Positions 30,338 to 32,542 of a DNA stretch of 32,542 nt are shown here, one piece after another (positions within the stretch are counted from its first letter, which is position 1; every line of letters begins with the position of its first letter). The notes under the pieces were generated by a model. It ran no database searches and had not been told where the DNA came from. It saw only the letters and a program-made list of their open reading frames with translations. The position numbers were made by a program, and so were the translations under genes. Source of the DNA: Haloferacaceae archaeon (GTDB taxonomy: Archaea > Halobacteriota > Halobacteria > Halobacteriales > Haloferacaceae); NCBI GenBank assembly GCA_003554115.1, contig PWFE01000058.1:1-32542 (forward strand), read 5' to 3'.

Positions 30338-32110
30338 TTAGTCGTCAGCCGGGGCGAGTGGGTTACCGTCGCCGTCGGTTGGCGCGGGCGAGGCGTCCAT
30401 ATCATCTTCGTCGGCGTATGGGTACCACGTCAGTTTCGTGTTGTGCATCATTGGGTCCTCGTAGCCGGTCTCTTCGGGCTCTATGAGTGCTTCGAGTTCG
30501 TCCTCATCCTGACGAGTGATGAACGTCCGGAACGTTTCGTCGCTCTCGCGCTGGTCTTCGAAGTTCGCCAGCAGGTTCTTGATCGCACCTGGGACCTCGT
30601 CGACAGGCACACGCTGGCCGACCCACTTTGCGAACTGTGGGTTCTCGCCGAGACCGCCGCCGAGACCGATATCGAGTGCTTCGACCGGCTCGCCGTTTTT
30701 GCGGGTTTTCATCCCACGCAGCGAGACGTCGGCGATCTGTGGCTGGGCACAGGAGGCCGTACAGCCCGACAGATGGATGTGAAAGTCTTCGACGCCCTCT
30801 GGGAGCTCAACGTTCTGTTTGAGCCAGCGAGCAAACCGAACCTGTCGGTTCTTGGTCTCGACAATCGAGAGCGAACAGAACTCCGTTCCAGTACAGGCGA
30901 CTGAGCCACGCATGAACGGGTGTGGATCCGGCGAGTAGTGCTCCAAGAGGTCTTCTTCGAGCAGGTCGTCGAGATCGTCTTCGGGGACGTCCGTGATCAT
31001 CACGTTCTGTCGCTGGCTGATGCGGACCTCGCCCGAACCGTACTTTTCGGCGAGTCGAGCGAGTTCTTTCGTGTCGTCGGCTCCCATCCGGCCGACAAGC
31101 ACGTTGAGTCCGACGTAGTAGTTGCCGTCGCGCTGTTCGTGGACGCCGATCAGATCGCCGTGTTCGTCGCCTCCCGCGTTGTAGGTGTACTGCTCGCGGA
31201 GGTCCTCGCCCGCGGACTCCAGTTCGAAGTCGACGAACTCCTCTTGGAGCGTGTTTCGGAACTTCTCGGGGCCCCATTCGTCCATGAGGAACTTGATCCG
31301 GGCGTTGTATCGGTTCTCGCGATCCCCGTATTCGCGGAACAGCGCGGAGATGCCCGCGGCCACGTCGGCGGCGTTCTCTGGTCGCGTAAAGACGTCGATA
31401 TCCCGTGCAAGGCGTGGCTCGTTTCGCGAGAGACCACCGCCAACGCGAACATTAAAGCCACGGACCTCCTCGCCGTCGACCTCCTTGTAGGCGGGTTCGA
31501 AGGCGAGATCGTTAATATCCCCTTGGCCCGAACCGTCGGGCGCGCCGGTCACTGAGACCTTCCATTTGCGTGGCAGATTCGAGTGCTCCTCGTTGCCTTT
31601 GAATCGGTCGTTGAGCTCGTGGATAACGGGTAGGGCGTCGACGAACTCGGGGGCCTTGCCGGCCATCGGATTGCCAACGATGTTGCGCCACGAATCACCA
31701 CAGGCCTGCTGGGTCGACAGGCCGTTGGATTCGAGCTTCTCAAAGATTTCGGGGATGTCTTCGAGTTTGATCCAGTGGAGCTGAATGGATTGGCGGGTCG
31801 TCCAGTCGACGTAGGCATCGCCGAACTCGGGGTTCTCAACGGGACCAGTAGCGTACTCTTTGGCGATCTCGGCGACAACCTCCGTCTGGCCGGGTTCGAG
31901 CACGCCGTTTGGCGTGCCGATCCGCATCATGAAGTAGCTCTCTTGGCCGTTGCGCTGGTGGTACAGTCCCCACCATTTGAACCGTTCGAACCAGGCGTCG
32001 CTTTCGTCGGCCGGGATCGCATCCCACCCGTCCTCGGCAAACCGATAGAGGTGCTCGCGAATCTCGTTGCCGTAGACCTCAGATTTCCATCGCTCAACGT
32101 CAGTTGGCAT
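30338..32110 (-). CDS. nirA: Ferredoxin-dependent nitrite/sulfite reductase (siroheme, 4Fe-4S)
   Basis: A 590-residue two-repeat siroheme reductase. The cluster-siroheme Cys pairs are intact: Cys406 and Cys412 (ACTGTEFCSLSIVETKNRQ) and Cys450 and Cys454 (SGCTASCAQPQIADV). The first ferredoxin-like domain has RIGTPNGVLEPGQTEVVAEI, and siroheme-binding basic residues lie in RQSIQLHWIKLEDI. It reduces nitrite to ammonia (or sulfite to sulfide) with six electrons from ferredoxin. The family is shared by both activities; the haloarchaeal assimilatory nitrite reductases (nasD/nirA) have this layout, so I favour nitrite. The ATG at 32110 is preferred over one 21 bp upstream because a TATA-like CTAAAC lies at 32134-32139. 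The C-terminal tail is acidic and disordered. Confidence 0.93.
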   Translation of the reverse strand: MPTDVERWKSEVYGNEIREHLYRFAEDGWDAIPADESDAWFERFKWWGLYHQRNGQESYFMMRIGTPNGVLEPGQTEVVAEIAKEYATGPVENPEFGDAYVDWTTRQSIQLHWIKLEDIPEIFEKLESNGLSTQQACGDSWRNIVGNPMAGKAPEFVDALPVIHELNDRFKGNEEHSNLPRKWKVSVTGAPDGSGQGDINDLAFEPAYKEVDGEEVRGFNVRVGGGLSRNEPRLARDIDVFTRPENAADVAAGISALFREYGDRENRYNARIKFLMDEWGPEKFRNTLQEEFVDFELESAGEDLREQYTYNAGGDEHGDLIGVHEQRDGNYYVGLNVLVGRMGADDTKELARLAEKYGSGEVRISQRQNVMITDVPEDDLDDLLEEDLLEHYSPDPHPFMRGSVACTGTEFCSLSIVETKNRQVRFARWLKQNVELPEGVEDFHIHLSGCTASCAQPQIADVSLRGMKTRKNGEPVEALDIGLGGGLGENPQFAKWVGQRVPVDEVPGAIKNLLANFEDQRESDETFRTFITRQDEDELEALIEPEETGYEDPMMHNTKLTWYPYADEDDMDASPAPTDGDGNPLAPADD

Positions 32111-32133
32111 ACTCGTTCCCACAGGGCCCATCC

Positions 32134-32139
32134 CTAAAC
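32134..32139 (-). promoter_or_regulatory. TATA-like box of the nitrite reductase gene
   Basis: On the reverse strand GTTTAG lies 24-29 bp before the ATG at 32110, giving a leaderless start. It is the main reason to prefer that ATG. Confidence 0.4.
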
Positions 32140-32195
32140 AGCCCCCTACCGCGTCAACCCTTCCCGGTGGTTACGTCTACCGGATACTGTTGCCG

Positions 32196-32519
32196 CTACC
32201 GACTCACGCGGTGCTCTATTGGACGCATAATCATGTGTTGACGGTCGTAGCCGGTGTACTCGCCGTGTCGGATACGGCCAACCGGGAGTTTGCCCGGCAC
32301 ACCGCTTTCGCCGCAGGCGATACACTGGCCGTATGTCGTCACTGCCACATCCCGGCCGTCAGCGCTCACCTCGGTGAAGCCTTCGGCGATGAAATCAACG
32401 AGCTCACAGGAGCAGAACTCGGGTGCGTCGACTCGCCAGAGTTCGCTGACGCTGACCCGGCGCTGATCGTTGACTGACAGCCAGGCACCGTCGTCGAGGA
32501 TTCGGAGAGCCACACTCAT
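32196..32519 (-). CDS. Small conserved haloarchaeal protein with CxC and CxxC motifs
   Basis: A 107-residue soluble acidic protein from the ATG at 32519. It carries Cys36-x-Cys38 (EFCSCELVDF) and a later CxxC (QCIACGESG) about 30 residues on, a likely zinc or iron-sulfur site. No membrane span or signal is present. The C-terminus is basic and His-rich (RQHMIMRPIEHRVSR). It is directly upstream of the nitrite reductase gene on the same strand with an 85-bp gap, so it may assist nitrite reduction or its regulation, though the reductase has its own promoter-like box. I cannot name the family. Confidence 0.6.
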   Translation of the reverse strand: MSVALRILDDGAWLSVNDQRRVSVSELWRVDAPEFCSCELVDFIAEGFTEVSADGRDVAVTTYGQCIACGESGVPGKLPVGRIRHGEYTGYDRQHMIMRPIEHRVSR

Positions 32520-32542
32520 GACTGTTTCTTTGGGCTCGCTGG

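Noticed and set aside
1..32542. CRISPR array, rRNA, complete insertion sequence or prophage
   Set aside because: No regularly spaced repeat, no rRNA sequence, no transposase or integrase frame and no terminal inverted repeats were found.

Overview
The window looks like a chromosomal segment of a haloarchaeon (class Halobacteria). The predicted proteins are strongly acidic (Asp/Glu-rich), several genes have an AT-rich box about 25-32 bp before the start codon (leaderless-style archaeal promoters), and many small proteins belong to families I know only from haloarchaea (DUF7344-like, DUF7553-like, DUF7563-like, HalOD1, COG1361/MMPL pairs). Base composition is moderate rather than extremely GC-rich. 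I cannot fix the genus.

Layout. 1-1959: end of a NitT/TauT-type ABC importer (binding protein cut by the window edge, ATPase, permease). 1982-5762: RidA-like deaminase, amidase, a ubiquitin-like MoaD/ThiS/SAMP protein and a formamidase/acetamidase; together with the importer this suggests uptake and breakdown of amide-type nitrogen compounds. 6163-8949: a 4HBT thioesterase, PduO-type cobalamin adenosyltransferase, a small haloarchaeal protein, tRNA-Val(CAC) followed by an interrupted copy of its own 3' end, and a CBS-less IMP dehydrogenase-family enzyme. 9303-13893: a two-gene operon of a secreted, membrane-anchored COG1361-like protein and an MMPL/RND exporter. 14340-18925: a PadR-like regulator, GlmM-like phosphohexomutase, GlmS, and a DUF7344-like membrane regulator. 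19428-23980: a nucleotide-sugar block with an SDR epimerase, a UDP-sugar-dehydrogenase homologue without its catalytic residues, a Gfo/Idh/MocA protein without its catalytic Lys, and upstream of these the frameshifted remains of a DUF1616 gene. A second DUF7344-like gene lies on the far side. 24897-27727: very small genes (zinc finger, winged helix, 36-residue protein, HalOD1 domain, others). 27728-28539: AT-rich and essentially gene-free. 28540-32519: MATE exporter, siroheme nitrite reductase and a CxC/CxxC protein, possibly extending off the window.

How it fits together. GlmS and the GlmM-like enzyme make glucosamine-1-phosphate, the precursor of UDP-GlcNAc, and the neighbouring block has the fold classes that normally oxidise and epimerise such nucleotide sugars. 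That block is the most unusual part of the window: two translationally coupled oxidoreductase homologues both have altered active sites, next to a DUF1616 gene visibly decaying in several frames. Other notable points are a 57-bp palindromic insert that splits a tRNA-Val fragment, and three palindromes with TGTGA/TCACA half-sites between the acetamidase and thioesterase genes.
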